The translations under genes were made by a program, and so were the position numbers. Shown here piece by piece: positions 1-9,299 of a stretch of DNA of 16,001 nt. How positions within the stretch are numbered: position 1 is the first letter of the stretch; the number at the start of each line of letters is the position of its first letter. Source of the stretch: Saccoglossus kowalevskii (Eukaryota; Hemichordata; Enteropneusta; Harrimaniidae); assembly GCF_000003605.2 (NCBI RefSeq), contig NW_003155251.1, forward strand, positions 188,591 through 204,591, given 5' to 3'. The notes below the pieces were generated by a model. That model saw only the letters and a program-made list of their open reading frames with translations, was not told the DNA's origin and ran no database searches.

Positions 1-619
1 TATAGCAGTTTGCATAGAAAGAAAAAATATAAAAAAAGCTTAAATAACAAGTTTTTGGCAGTTAAATAATAGCAGTCAAATAGACATACATTTTATCTAA
101 GAAATAAAGAAAGATTTTTGATGACAGCACTCATGTTTTGAAATGACATGCTTATAAAGCAGTAGCGTTAATTCACGAATTAAGGTGTGTTTTATCAATA
201 ATTGAAAACCAATTTTCTTTTATAGTGCACAAATGTAAGATTTGTTCAATAAAATAGTTACACGTGTGTGTAAAGATAAAAACTTCTATCTTACAATGGT
301 GAACATTGATGAGCTATTGATGAATACAACATGTTTTTAAGAGCTCTTAATTGTTGTTAATTGATTAATTTTCTTGAATAAACGCATGCTCTGGAATGCT
401 CAGTTATGTCAATTCCTTTAGCACAATATTTAAAAAACTGTTTTAATATAAGACAGCAGCATCTCATAGACTAAGCCAGTAACACATTACTTGTATACAA
501 ATTTTTATCAATTTTATTTTTCAATACAAATTTCAGTATTTATATTTGTAACTTTCAATATATATTTTTTTTCTAATAACTTTGTTTTACGTTACTTTAC
601 ATTTCATGTTGTCATTTTT
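1..619. other. AT-rich non-coding stretch, no gene seen
   Basis: Low-complexity AT-rich sequence with many short A and T runs. I see no open frame of convincing length or composition, no RNA gene and no tandem array. If the exon at 825-959 is real, this stretch lies downstream of it in gene orientation and is probably intron. Confidence 0.6.
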
Positions 620-694
620 CTTTTACTAATATCTGATTTGTAACCCTTTTCATCCCCTCCAGGGGAAGCTATGTGTTAATGAATAAATAAATAT
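620..694 (+). mobile_element. 3' end remnant of a non-LTR retrotransposon (copy A)
   Basis: The stretch has a T-rich lead, TTTGTAACCC (637-646), a small GC hairpin CCCCTCCAGGGG (654-665), then GTGTTAAT and an ATAAATAAATA-type tail ending near 694. The same ordered set of blocks recurs at about 10855-10935 (copy B), in the same orientation and with unrelated flanks, so this is a dispersed repeat. From memory, a TTTGTAAC block, CCCCTCC-GGGG and GTGTTAATAAA tail is typical of 3' ends of CR1/L2-like LINEs in invertebrate genomes. No reverse-transcriptase sequence is present, so only the extreme 3' end survives. The left boundary is approximate and the family assignment is inferred. Confidence 0.45.
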
Positions 695-824
695 CTATAT
701 TTTCATGTTTACTGAAATGATAAGCAATTGTGTAGCGGTGAATGTGGCGACAAAATGCAATTTGTAACGTGTTTTAATGATTGCTTCTTGCAGCGGGTCC
801 ATGCCATAGGTGATACCAACATAC

Positions 825-959
825 CTCCTCATTATGCCGCTTGACAAGTTCTTCCTTACTCTTTTTAATCTTCTGAAGACATTCTTCTTGAAACTTCTTG
901 ATTCTCTCTTTGCTAGTTCTCGTGACCTCAAAGAGTTCTTCTCGGGAAGACAGTGTTAC
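825..959 (-). CDS. Internal exon of an unidentified coiled-coil-like protein
   Basis: Read on the minus strand, a T-rich tract ending TTGCAG (acceptor AG at 961-960) precedes the exon, and it ends GAGGAG followed by GTATGT (donor GT at 824-823). Between them lie exactly 135 bases, or 45 sense codons, beginning V-T-L-S-S-R-E-E and ending K-R-H-N-E-E. The exon is phase 0 at both ends, and the other two minus-strand frames carry stops inside it. The peptide is about half Lys, Glu and Arg, has no Pro or Gly, and has hydrophobic residues at roughly 3-4 spacing (I, F, C/L, I, L), so an amphipathic helix or coiled coil is likely. I do not recognise the protein. Neighbouring exons were not found in the window, so its introns may cover much of it. 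A chance open frame is possible, but the two good splice sites plus the biased composition argue against it. Confidence 0.68.
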
Positions 960-1461
960 CTGCAAGCAATAAACACAATATAAAAGGTCTCACTGGTGTA
1001 ATTAGGATTATATTCTGGGACTGTGAAGAGCACGTAAGGACCAAGATATCTGTCGTATCTCCAGGCTCATTTCAAATCATCAAAAGCTTTCGATATTACG
1101 TTCAACTTTGACACCCACACCTCCTTTGAGAAATTTTGTTTCTCTTTTGAATGCCGACAAATGTAAAATAAGCAAGTAAATTAAACCGGTAGCATGCTTT
1201 CGTACATACATGTGAGCACACAGACACACAACTACAATAAAAACGCTTCTTTCACGAGTGTGAAAAACAAACTGAAAAACAGTTCAAAGCTCAGTCAGCC
1301 ACAATGAAAAGTTGTGAAGTGGAAACAAACATACACAGAGCACCTGCAAAAGAAATATACACATTCAACAGGAAAAGTTGGCAATAACTAATGCCGTACT
1401 TTATTGCCACTCTCATTAACAATTCATGAGAATGGCACCTGTGTTCAAATTGTTTCACACA
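960..1461. other. Probable intron sequence upstream of the exon
   Basis: In gene orientation this is the intron preceding the minus-strand exon, including the T-rich acceptor tract at about 961-990. No second exon is evident. A short minus-strand open stretch near 1080-1165 has no matching splice sites. The rest is ordinary AT-rich sequence. Confidence 0.45.
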
Positions 1462-1475
1462 GTTTCCATGGCAAC
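1462..1475. promoter_or_regulatory. RFX X-box-like site
   Basis: GTTTCCATGGCAAC is a full two-half-site match to the RFX X-box pattern (RYYNYY, 1-3 nt, RRNRAC): GTTTCC, AT, GGCAAC. RFX factors are known to drive ciliary and other genes through such sites. The site is about 500 bp from the coiled-coil exon, on the upstream side for that minus-strand gene, but nothing shows that a promoter is here. One exact match in 16 kb could be chance. Confidence 0.4.
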
Positions 1476-2084
1476 AATGCTTTACTAACTATCTGGGAGA
1501 AAGCATTAATTAGGGAAAAAATGCGAAAAGTATTGTTGTAGTACTATGACTTGGGCAAGTTATTAACTCTAGAGTGAAAACAACATTGTGTGTTCACCAC
1601 CAATACAATTGCACATTAAGCGGTAAATATATAAGGGTTATGGGATGAACAGAAAGTATTAATGGTGGATCAAACAAGAATACCAAATTTCATCTTAGAT
1701 TCAAGACAAGGAAAGGTGTTGAGTAGAAACCATGTGCCAAAAAACCAAAGAAAATCTAGAGTAATTTCTTGTCTGAAAAGATAGCCCAGAGCGTAATTTG
1801 TGTTATAGACGATGATGTTTAGGTAATAAGTGACAGCACAACAAATACACGGAATTTGATTTGAACCAATATATAGACATGCTTACAAGTACAGTAAAAC
1901 AGAACAAGAGTATTAATACGCTGTGGCATTGGAGAAAACATTTTAAAACAAATAACCAATTTAGATTTACACATCTCTACTTGGCAACCAATAACTTGAG
2001 GACATTAGAAAATAAGACGAGAACTTAAAATGACCACGTAAAAAGAAAAAAAAAACATGAATTTTAGATTTTGTCATTACAATT
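1476..2084. other. AT-rich non-coding stretch
   Basis: No gene, array or RNA was seen. Open frames are short and broken. Probably intronic or intergenic. Confidence 0.55.
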
Positions 2085-2380
2085 ATTTAATTGGGCCTGA
2101 GTTCATGAATTTTGCACAAGTTTGTGAAAGCAAGTCATCAATCAAGCGAGGGAAAATTGCGGTGGCAATACACTGGAGTTGGCGGTAATTGCGTGTGCGC
2201 CGAGTGCATTTTTTGACTTTAATTGATGTCACTCTAATCACACTGATGTATTTGACTGCACACTTCAATTGTTTCCTCGTGGCCAAAGAGAGAAGGAAAA
2301 CTCAAGGCAGAAGAAGAATACGCAACAAAGTCATTGCACATAGTCTAATATTACAACGCGAGAGAATTGAGTGACTGAAA
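2085..2380. other. GC-elevated island, possible conserved element
   Basis: This stretch is clearly less AT-rich and less repetitive than its flanks and contains CpGs (GCGAGGG, TTGCGTGTGCGCCGAG, TCCTCGTGG). It carries homeodomain/CRE-like words such as TTTAATTGATGTCA. Open frames exist on both strands (a 67-codon minus frame and a 61-codon plus frame), but neither has a recognisable composition or paired splice sites. I favour a regulatory or formerly conserved segment over an exon. Confidence 0.3.
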
Positions 2381-3369
2381 TGGAAGAGTTAAAAGACGAA
2401 ACACTTGCGGTTTTGCTGTATCCTGAGCCCAACTGTGGTTTACTGTTTAATGTTTGGACATTCCATCACTGCGGGAAAGGGCGGTATCACTGTCAAATTT
2501 CTTGTTAAATCCAATTCATGCACATTTGATCCTTGCAGCATCAAGATTGTACAGCATGGCAAACAGAAATGAGAAGTACATGTGGTGGTTACACTGCAGG
2601 GAACACGTATAAACACTAGGAGATTAGATATCCTACAATGAACAACTTTAATAGCAAAAAAGTGGGTATAAACTACCAAATTTGATAAATCCCTCAATTG
2701 ATTACGTTTTTTAACAAGCTACTACAAGCATGGTTCAAAGAAATAATATTAAAATATTATAAGTTGAATTTTAATTATCATATGATTCATGTTTAACTTA
2801 ATTTTTTCCCTTTAATATTGCCGCAGGAACCTGAGAGAGTACTGAATCGTCTGATTTTGAAGCAACGTTACGTACACATGACTTAACACTACGATCTACT
2901 TTAACGCATACCTCAGATTCGCTCTGCTTGTTTTAATGGAATATTAATTTCAAAATCAAATCAAGTTGTTTAGCACAAAATAATTAGTCATGAAAAAGAA
3001 AACATGCATCAGTTCATTCCAATCCGAACATGACCTTTTGAATTGCTGCTCCCATGTCCATGCAGTTAATAATAAAAAAAAAACAGATATTGTTTTCTAT
3101 ATATTAAAAAAATTATATTATTAGTTTATATGTGATTTATTACCAGTGCATACACTTTACGTAAATGACTGATATTAGTCAGTGGTTGAAATAAATAATA
3201 TTGTCATAATCTAGCATACAATATTACGTGATTTAACTCAAAATTATGCCGAAGACAGAATTGAATTATTAGCGATAAATAAACAGTATGCTTATCATTT
3301 TATTATCAGCGAAATGATGTAAATTCGGTCGGCAGATCATAACATTGAAAAAATATAAGAAACTTTTAA

Positions 3370-3388
3370 TACATACGTACATACATAC
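3370..3388. repeat. Short ACAT/ATAC simple repeat
   Basis: An imperfect tetranucleotide repeat, ACATACGTACATACATACA, about 4-5 units with one CGT interruption. Confidence 0.7.
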
Positions 3389-3411
3389 AAAAGCAACAAA
3401 TTAGCTAATTA

Positions 3412-3423
3412 ATTACCGGTAAT
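3412..3423. repeat. 12-bp perfect palindrome
   Basis: ATTACCGGTAAT reads the same on both strands. The centre ACCGGT resembles a Grainyhead-type core, but a 12-bp palindrome is expected by chance a few times in a window of this size. Confidence 0.6.
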
Positions 3424-6012
3424 AACTGCCACTTTTCACAAAATAAACTTATAATTATTTTTCAATGATTTTGATCAAGAGCAGTAGTGAGTGGGAAATT
3501 ATTTTCATTTGGTCTGAAATTGACAAAAAAAAATTATTAAAAAAAATAAAAACAGCAGAATATTGCAACAAAAGTTTGGTGACAAAAATTTTGGATTCAA
3601 AGGATTATTAAAATTAGATAAAATTACCAAAAAAATGAATTCAGATACATGCAAATAAACCTTATATCCTAAAATTCACTTTAAGAACGGAGCAAAATAT
3701 TCTAATTTGCAAATAATTTATTCAATATGCAGAAACTTGCCAAAAATAATCAGAATCACCATATTATATAACAAACACTTTTTATAACAAAATTGGCTTT
3801 AGAGATTTTAGCAGAACAAATATGTAAAATTTGCAAATATACAATGTCATGACAACAACTCATACTCATCTAGTTCCTACTTCTCACTTAAAATACTTAT
3901 AGCACACATTCCAATTAAGAACAATATATACAGAAGAATCATTGGAGGAAAGAAATAACTCACACATGGTATAAAGTCATATAAGATCTTTTAATTTTTG
4001 AGCTAGAAATCTTAAAGTAATACATGATTGCTTATAACAAATGACACATTGAGCGTGCAGGATAAAATGCATGACAGATGCATGAACTACAAAGTATGAG
4101 TTTAAGTGTTTAAACAAACTCATTTTTACCTTGACCTAATTAAAATAATTTAGTACACATTCATGATCTCCATATTCACCAATTACTGAGAGTATCAGTA
4201 ACTTCAGTCCAGATTGTGATCGCAAATTACAACGAACGAGGCGAAGACATGTTGTGTCAATTTTAATCTAACGTCTTTCCCCTGAAATAACATCAAAGTA
4301 TGCTCTGAGCATTTTAAAAATAGCTCAATATCTATGAAAAACCAGTAAATTAGCATTGATAAAAGGAATAACTATGTATAAAGTGATCATGCTATTTTTG
4401 ATTGCAATAAAAACACTCTCAAAATTACCAGGAAAAAAGTCATTTGCACATTCTGAAAGTTTAATGTTTATAATGTAACCAAGTTTGCTTTGAGAGTTTA
4501 TCAAAACATAATGAAATCAACGCTTAATTGCATCTACATTTAAGGTGCAAACACATCAATGACTTTGCCCCATGGGAATTATATGCAAGACTGGAGAAAA
4601 GAAATAACAATCAATAAACACATAGTACTGCATGATAACACCTCCTCTGTCTGGAGTTGAGAGTAATTAAAAATACCTTTGGCATAAACCCCAAACGTCA
4701 CACTTTGTGAAATCATGGAGTATTTTGAGAAACGAAATAACTTCATATTTTAATTTTTCAGTGTCAACTTTTTTACTGACTAAATTAGATTCTGTGCAAA
4801 TAAATAATAGGAGAATTAACTAACTTGGAATTTTTAATGCCAAAAAAAAAGCATGACTGATTAATAACTGCAAATTAACTATAAATCTTAATGCTAACAC
4901 TACTCTAGGGACAGCAGGAAACACATAGGATGCATTCGAGATAATTTAAAATGTGGTGATTTCTTGCAAAATAAATGTTTTATGTTTTTTTGTAAGGGGA
5001 TTTGACACAAGATTGAGTTCCAAGCAACAATAAAAAAAAATGTGAAAGTAGAGAAAACAATAATTTATTTTAATTGTATTTGCACTTTCATGGTCAGTTT
5101 AATTATATAAGTTGCATCACGACTAGCACTCAAATATCAATATCGCGGGAAAAAACACCTACTCCAACAAAAACAATTAAGAAAGCTCTATACGTAACTG
5201 AAATGATTTCACCTTTACACGCATTAAAGAATTTTACTAATAAACAAAATTTTAGTAGCGAGAACAGTTTTTACTGTTTCATTAGATCCAAGACAATGTG
5301 GTTCGATATAAAACCACTGATTAGACCACCCTGATATTTGCAAATTACATAAAAACGAAACAGCTGTCATAAAAATGGAAGTAAAAGTAAAATTAACTGA
5401 AACCTTTTTAGAGCCATAAAAAAATCCAACTCAGAGACATGTAATCACTGGCTTCACAATAAATGTATGTGATTTATGGTTAACAGCTTTGACAATGGTT
5501 TTATGATATTATTCGCATGTCTTTGGGTCATCGGTATTAATTAGATAATTTACAGCCTTCATTTCAATCTGGAAAGTGAACTACTCAGACACATAAATTC
5601 CAACTTGTCGAAAGACCACGTTTTGAACTATAAAACAAAATCCCAGTTGTTAATCCATATGTCTTTGCAATTATTAGAAGTCCAAAATTGGAGAAAAACT
5701 ATTATAATTTTTGCTACCGGTACCTCTCTTCAACAGCGAACATTTGCACATCTGAACTATAGGTGTGTTGAACAAAGTCGTACATAATGAATATGTAAAT
5801 CTGTCCGACTCAAGAAACGGAATCACAACTAATAAAGCTAATGTGAACAAAAAATGGAAATTTAATAAAGACTTTGACAATATTATAATGTTGAGAAGGA
5901 AAATATTTTTTTTTTCTTTTTAGAATTAATTAATGAATAAAAAAGTAAAATTGCATCAACACTGTGTAATGTTGTATCTGGTGATATTACAGAATACCAT
6001 GGCCTCGACCTC

Positions 6013-6133
6013 GATTTGTTGGGTATGTAAGTTATTTTAGTTAGTACTTAGGTGTATTCTGCTGCTCATTTGTCAAAAAAACAGCATCTATAAACCACAT
6101 AGCATATAAAAATAACTTGCATACCCCACAATC
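6013..6133 (+). repeat. Long imperfect inverted repeat (hairpin)
   Basis: The left arm 6013-6038 (core GGGTATGTAAGTTATTTT) pairs with the right arm 6109-6133 (core AAAATAACTTGCATACCC). By hand, 24 base pairs form across the arms with one bulged U and one mismatch. The only difference in the core is a T opposite a G, which is a permitted G-U wobble if the plus strand is transcribed but an A-C mismatch for a minus-strand RNA. The roughly 70-nt interior pairs only weakly (TGCTG with CAGCA). It could be a small MITE or foldback element, a structured RNA or a decayed palindrome. I found no target-site duplication. Confidence 0.6.
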
Positions 6134-6146
6134 ATCAGGGCAAAGA

Positions 6147-6187
6147 CCTGGCGTTACCATTACAATTCTTCACAGACAGTCGCCAGG
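6147..6187. repeat. Short GC-rich inverted repeat
   Basis: CCTGGCG (6147-6153) and CGCCAGG (6181-6187) are exact inverse complements separated by 27 nt, only 13 nt past the larger hairpin. In an AT-rich setting a 7-bp GC-rich stem stands out modestly. Confidence 0.5.
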
Positions 6188-6359
6188 AAAGTCCTGACCA
6201 CTTCCATTCTATTCACGGTGTTAGCGTTAAAAATGATAATCGACAAATGCAGCAAACAAAACAAAATTCAAGAGTTTTTCAAAATCAAATTTAACCCAGA
6301 AACATTTATTGTGACACAGGGCTTTTTTACATCAATATTAAAAAATAAATATAACTTTT

Positions 6360-6720
6360 AATGACGCCATGACCCAGCATCCAGAGAATGTCATTGCTGC
6401 AGCAATTTTATAACACTATTCATTAGTTTTCGATCCAGATTTTTGATGCTCTTTAACAAATTATTTAATAATGTGTTGATCTATACAAATGCACCATTTA
6501 GATTTCTGACAAAACTAGAGTATGCTTCACAGATGTACTCAGTGTTGGTATCATTTTATTTCGTGCTGTAAGTTCCAGGCAGTCATCATGATGACTCATT
6601 TGCATAATTTGGCATTTCATGGCTCTTGTTTATGTAAAAATGTAGCTCTGATTATTCAAATATGCACAACCAGAACAATAAACAATCAGGTAACCAGCCA
6701 AGTTGCCTGGTTACTTGAAC
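6360..6720. promoter_or_regulatory. Candidate regulatory element with AP-1, octamer and palindromes
   Basis: A non-repetitive stretch with several recognisable words close together. AGTCATCATGATGACT (6581-6596) is a perfect 16-bp palindrome. It overlaps an exact AP-1 site TGACTCA (6592-6598), which in turn abuts the octamer ATTTGCAT (6598-6605). GTAACCAG (6690-6697) faces CTGGTTAC (6707-6714) as an inverted pair. A 74-codon plus frame at 6522-6746 spans it but has random-looking composition and I do not call it a gene. Regulatory function is inferred from motifs alone. Confidence 0.35.
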
Positions 6721-6821
6721 CATTTTCTGGCTACATTGTACTCTGATAATTTGAAATTATTATTCAATTGAAAAATGAGTTTTTTCACACCTATTTTCAT
6801 AAACTGACCCAAAAACTACAT

Positions 6822-7139
6822 GATTTTAAAACTACATCAGTGTAAAACTGCATCAGAAACTGTAGAATTGCATCACAAACTGTAAAACTGCATCAGAAAC
6901 TGTAGAATTGCATCACAAACTGTAGAATTGCATCACAAACGTATAATTGCATCACAAACTGTAGAATTGCATCACAAACTGTAAAACTGCATCAGAAACT
7001 GTAGAATTGCATTACAAACTGTAGAATTGCATCACAAACTGTAAAACTGCATCAGAAACTGTAGAATTGCATTACAAACTGTAGAATTGCATCACAAACT
7101 GTAGAATTGCATCACAAACACTAGAACAGCATCATAAAA
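6822..7139. repeat. 20-bp minisatellite array
   Basis: About 15 tandem units of 20 bp. Two main forms alternate: A, TGTAGAATTGCATCACAAAC, and B, TGTAAAACTGCATCAGAAAC, plus a form A' with CATTACAAAC. From 6841 the order is B A B A A A A B A' A B A' A A, then a decayed unit. One unit (6941-6959) is 19 bp. Positions 6961-7020 and 7021-7080 are identical 60-mers, so a three-unit block has been duplicated exactly. Edge units are degenerate, as is usual for minisatellites. Confidence 0.95.
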
Positions 7140-7276
7140 TGCAAAACTATATAGTACTACAAGGGTACTACGCAAAGTGTAAAATTACATCACAAACCTA
7201 AAAGTGCCTTAAACAGTCTAAAGCCGCATCAGTCTAAACCTGTAACAGTATAGAGCTACATCATAGTGCAAAGCAT
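7140..7276. repeat. Decayed tail of the 20-bp array
   Basis: Fragments such as TTACATCACAAACCT, GCCGCATCAGTCTAAA and GCTACATCATAG keep the CATCA core at irregular spacing, consistent with old diverged units beyond the homogenised core. The spacing is too irregular to give a unit count. Confidence 0.6.
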
Positions 7277-7302
7277 CATTATCTATTCATGTCTATCCTA
7301 TC

Positions 7303-7337
7303 ACATATTTTATCATCCCATGGGATGATACATATGT
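7303..7337. repeat. 35-bp near-perfect palindrome
   Basis: The centre TATCATCCCATGGGATGATA (7311-7330) is a perfect 20-bp palindrome. After a small asymmetric gap (TT on the left, C on the right), the arms continue as ACATAT (7303-7308) and ATATGT (7332-7337). A perfect 20-bp palindrome is not expected by chance in 16 kb. It may be a dimer-binding site, a cruciform-prone site or the remains of a foldback element. Confidence 0.85.
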
Positions 7338-8135
7338 TGAAAGCTCTAGGCTAAATCTAGGATAAGTTTTTAGTTTCATACACACAAACCAAGGTTGATA
7401 TCATTTAACAAGACATGTAGAAGTCATCATGTTTTATTTTTTAAATTTTATATTATAACAGTAAGTGTGGGGTCTTTCACGAGAAGAATATTGCCGACTT
7501 ATATTCACAAAAAATATTGATGTATTCTGAATCAGTTCACGTACACCTGTTGTGTTCAGATTTGACACAGAATATGACTATCAAATATGAGCTTTTCAGG
7601 AAAATTCCTAGCACTGTAAATTATGCTGTTTTCATTGTATGCAAGATGTGGAGTTTTTTTTTAAACAACTTCAGAGGAAGAGAATATCATTCTAAGTAAA
7701 ATGGCTTAAACAAATGAGGGTAGATATATCACCTAATAATTGCTACAATGTAGCTTTACCTAATCAGTGACCATCGATATCCACTTGCAACTCTTCTGAT
7801 GGACAAACTAACACTGACCTGTTTTCTTTGTATACCGTCCGTCTGTTTATCTATTCAATTAGAATCAACATAACAAAAGCAAATAGTATCCATTCAGCCA
7901 ACCCATATACTAAATACTACTATTGTGACTGGTAATTCAAACAAAATACCCCCCCCCCTCAAACCTCTTGTCATTCCCCTCTTCAAATGAAAAAACTCAG
8001 AAAAAATGACAAAATTAATTACCATCATTATAATTTATTTTTTTCCATTTCAGCTGTACCTTAGTGGATACAAACAAACCAACGCTGTGTTTCATTTATA
8101 AATGCACATTATTAATAAATTTGTTTAATTAAATT
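7338..8135. other. AT-rich stretch without genes; includes a C10 run
   Basis: No exon or RNA gene supported. The 60-codon plus frame at 7517-7699 has random composition. A homopolymer of ten C lies at 7949-7958. Confidence 0.5.
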
Positions 8136-8224
8136 AAGTTTGCAGAATTCTAAAGAAGAGATTTCTTCTGACGAGCGCTACTTCAAAGAACTGCCGAAAA
8201 TACCAAGTTTGCAGATATTCTAAA
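8136..8224 (+). other. Direct repeat enclosing an exon-like open stretch
   Basis: AAGTTTGCAGAATTCTAAA (8136-8154) and AAGTTTGCAGATATTCTAAA (8205-8224) are near-identical direct repeats 69 bp apart. Each contains an acceptor-like TTTGCAG. After the first, 8146-8223 reads N-S-K-E-E-I-S-S-D-E-R-Y-F-K-E-L-P-K and on to a TAA, with coding-like codons (GAC GAG CGC TAC TTC). No good donor is present, so it could only be a terminal exon of 25 residues, which is weak evidence. I do not recognise the peptide. Confidence 0.2.
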
Positions 8225-8336
8225 TTGGGGTCAAGTCTCTATATTTATGACATATATATACCTGCCTATCATGTACAGTGTGTATAATAAGAGCCATACA
8301 TATGAACTCATTACTCCATTATTAAGTATTAATGAC

Positions 8337-8361
8337 ATGCAAATTTTTTTTTTTTTTGCAT
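8337..8361. repeat. T14 run flanked by inverted octamer halves
   Basis: ATGCAAA (8337-8343) and TTTGCAT (8355-8361) flank a run of T (8344-8357, the last three shared with the right arm). The first is a full octamer ATGCAAAT. Just beyond, CATGG-TTG-CCATG (8379-8391) is a small hairpin. POU-factor binding is possible but unproven. Confidence 0.4.
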
Positions 8362-9005
8362 ATCGTAATGATGATCGCCATGGTTGCCATGCAGATAAAA
8401 GATGAATAAAATTGCATTGAAATTACATTAGCTGACATGAATCCCCCTAACTGCTCGGATTGAAACATTAAAAGATTTGTAATCTCGAAATTATAACTTT
8501 CTCACCCACATGGTATTCAAATATCAGAACACAATGTCAATATTGTAAAAATATCACAAACCATGTTAAACATGTGTAGTTATATCACAATACACAACTA
8601 TTAAACTGCCATATTCTCCTCAGCCTCCATATTACCAATAACAGTCACCAATAATTCATTATTACATCTATTTTCTCATTGCTGATCTAGCATCAATTCC
8701 TCTTGAGAACCATAAGTACGCTTAAACATTGGCCGATAACATAGGCGTAGCGTTTAAATTATTTCCCCAAAAATATCCTGCCAGCATAATTGTCACAACT
8801 AACCTTGGTGTCCTCAAAGTACAATGGGGAGATTGTTATTCTAATTCCCTCTTACAAGTTTATCATATGTTTCCAGAATGAATACGACATCAACGCTTCA
8901 TACAATAAATAAAGAGTTTAATTCAAGAAAGATTAGATTTTACAATATTTTGTTTTTAACCTCGTATATTGTGATAATTTGTCGCCGTCATTATCATGCT
9001 CTAAC
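8362..9005. other. AT-rich stretch without genes
   Basis: No supported gene. Around 8791-8840 there is a small cluster of SOX-like words (ACAATGG at 8821-8827, ATTGTTAT at 8832-8839) in slightly more complex sequence. Confidence 0.45.
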
Positions 9006-9025
9006 TCATCATCATCATCATCATC
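9006..9025. repeat. (TCA)n microsatellite
   Basis: About 6.7 perfect copies of TCA. Confidence 0.95.
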
Positions 9026-9061
9026 GCCTCTTTCTTCCCATCATCTGAAAGGGATTAAATT

Positions 9062-9082
9062 TGTCTGTCTGTCTGTCTGTCT
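9062..9082. repeat. (TGTC)n microsatellite
   Basis: Five perfect copies of TGTC plus one T. Confidence 0.95.
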
Positions 9083-9200
9083 ACAACAAACAACCTCATT
9101 AGCAGTGATTCACTATACTATCAGGGATTTCAAACATCTGCCTTCGCAACAATAATCCCCATCTCCTTGCAAGTGTTAGCAGATTTGGTCGGATTGAGCA

Positions 9201-9260
9201 TTTTTTTTCTTCTTTTTTTCATTTCTTTCTCTTTTTTTTTTTGTCTGTCTCACTCTCATC
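9201..9260. repeat. Polypyrimidine tract
   Basis: About 60 nt almost entirely T and C, interrupted by single A or G bases (A at 9221, G at 9243 and 9247, A at 9252). It includes T8, T7 and an 11-12 nt T run. It could act as a splice-acceptor tract or triplex-prone DNA, but no exon follows it. Confidence 0.7.
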
Positions 9261-9299
9261 TTCTATTTTAAACTGTAATGACCTTAGAAATTGAAGAAT

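Larger units (their letters stand above)
2381..6012. other. Long AT-rich stretch without genes
   Basis: About 3.6 kb of AT-rich sequence full of poly-A and poly-T runs. Open frames (for example 2440-2697 minus, 5074-5334 plus, 5605-5787 plus) are short, overlap frames on the other strand and have random-looking composition. I see no RNA gene or mobile element. The only structures noted are the simple repeat at 3370-3388, the palindrome at 3412-3423 and an octamer ATGCAAAT at 3649-3656. Confidence 0.5.

Noticed and set aside
695-931. 78-codon minus frame overlapping the exon
   Set aside because: It is in a different frame from the exon and runs past the donor site into intron. It is a shadow.
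2440-2697. 85-codon minus frame
   Set aside because: Cys-rich but random-looking composition, no splice pairing, and no recognisable domain.
5291-5320. GGTTCGATA resembling a tRNA B-box, with GTGGTT/AACCAC arms
   Set aside because: The B-box is incomplete and no A-box or cloverleaf can be formed around it.
5074-5334. 86-codon plus frame
   Set aside because: Low-complexity AT-rich codons with no start context, domain or splice signals.
6522-6746. 74-codon plus frame
   Set aside because: It overlaps the motif cluster and palindromes. Composition is random-looking and no homology is recognised.
8165-8197. CTGACGA...CGAAA resembling a hammerhead ribozyme core
   Set aside because: Stem II would pair only about two bases, and I could not find matching stems I and III.
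8804-8848. Minus-strand mini-exon reading GIRITISPLYFEDTK before a GTTAGT donor
   Set aside because: There is no credible acceptor or pyrimidine tract upstream and the open stretch is only about 16 codons. The SOX-like motif reading is equally good.
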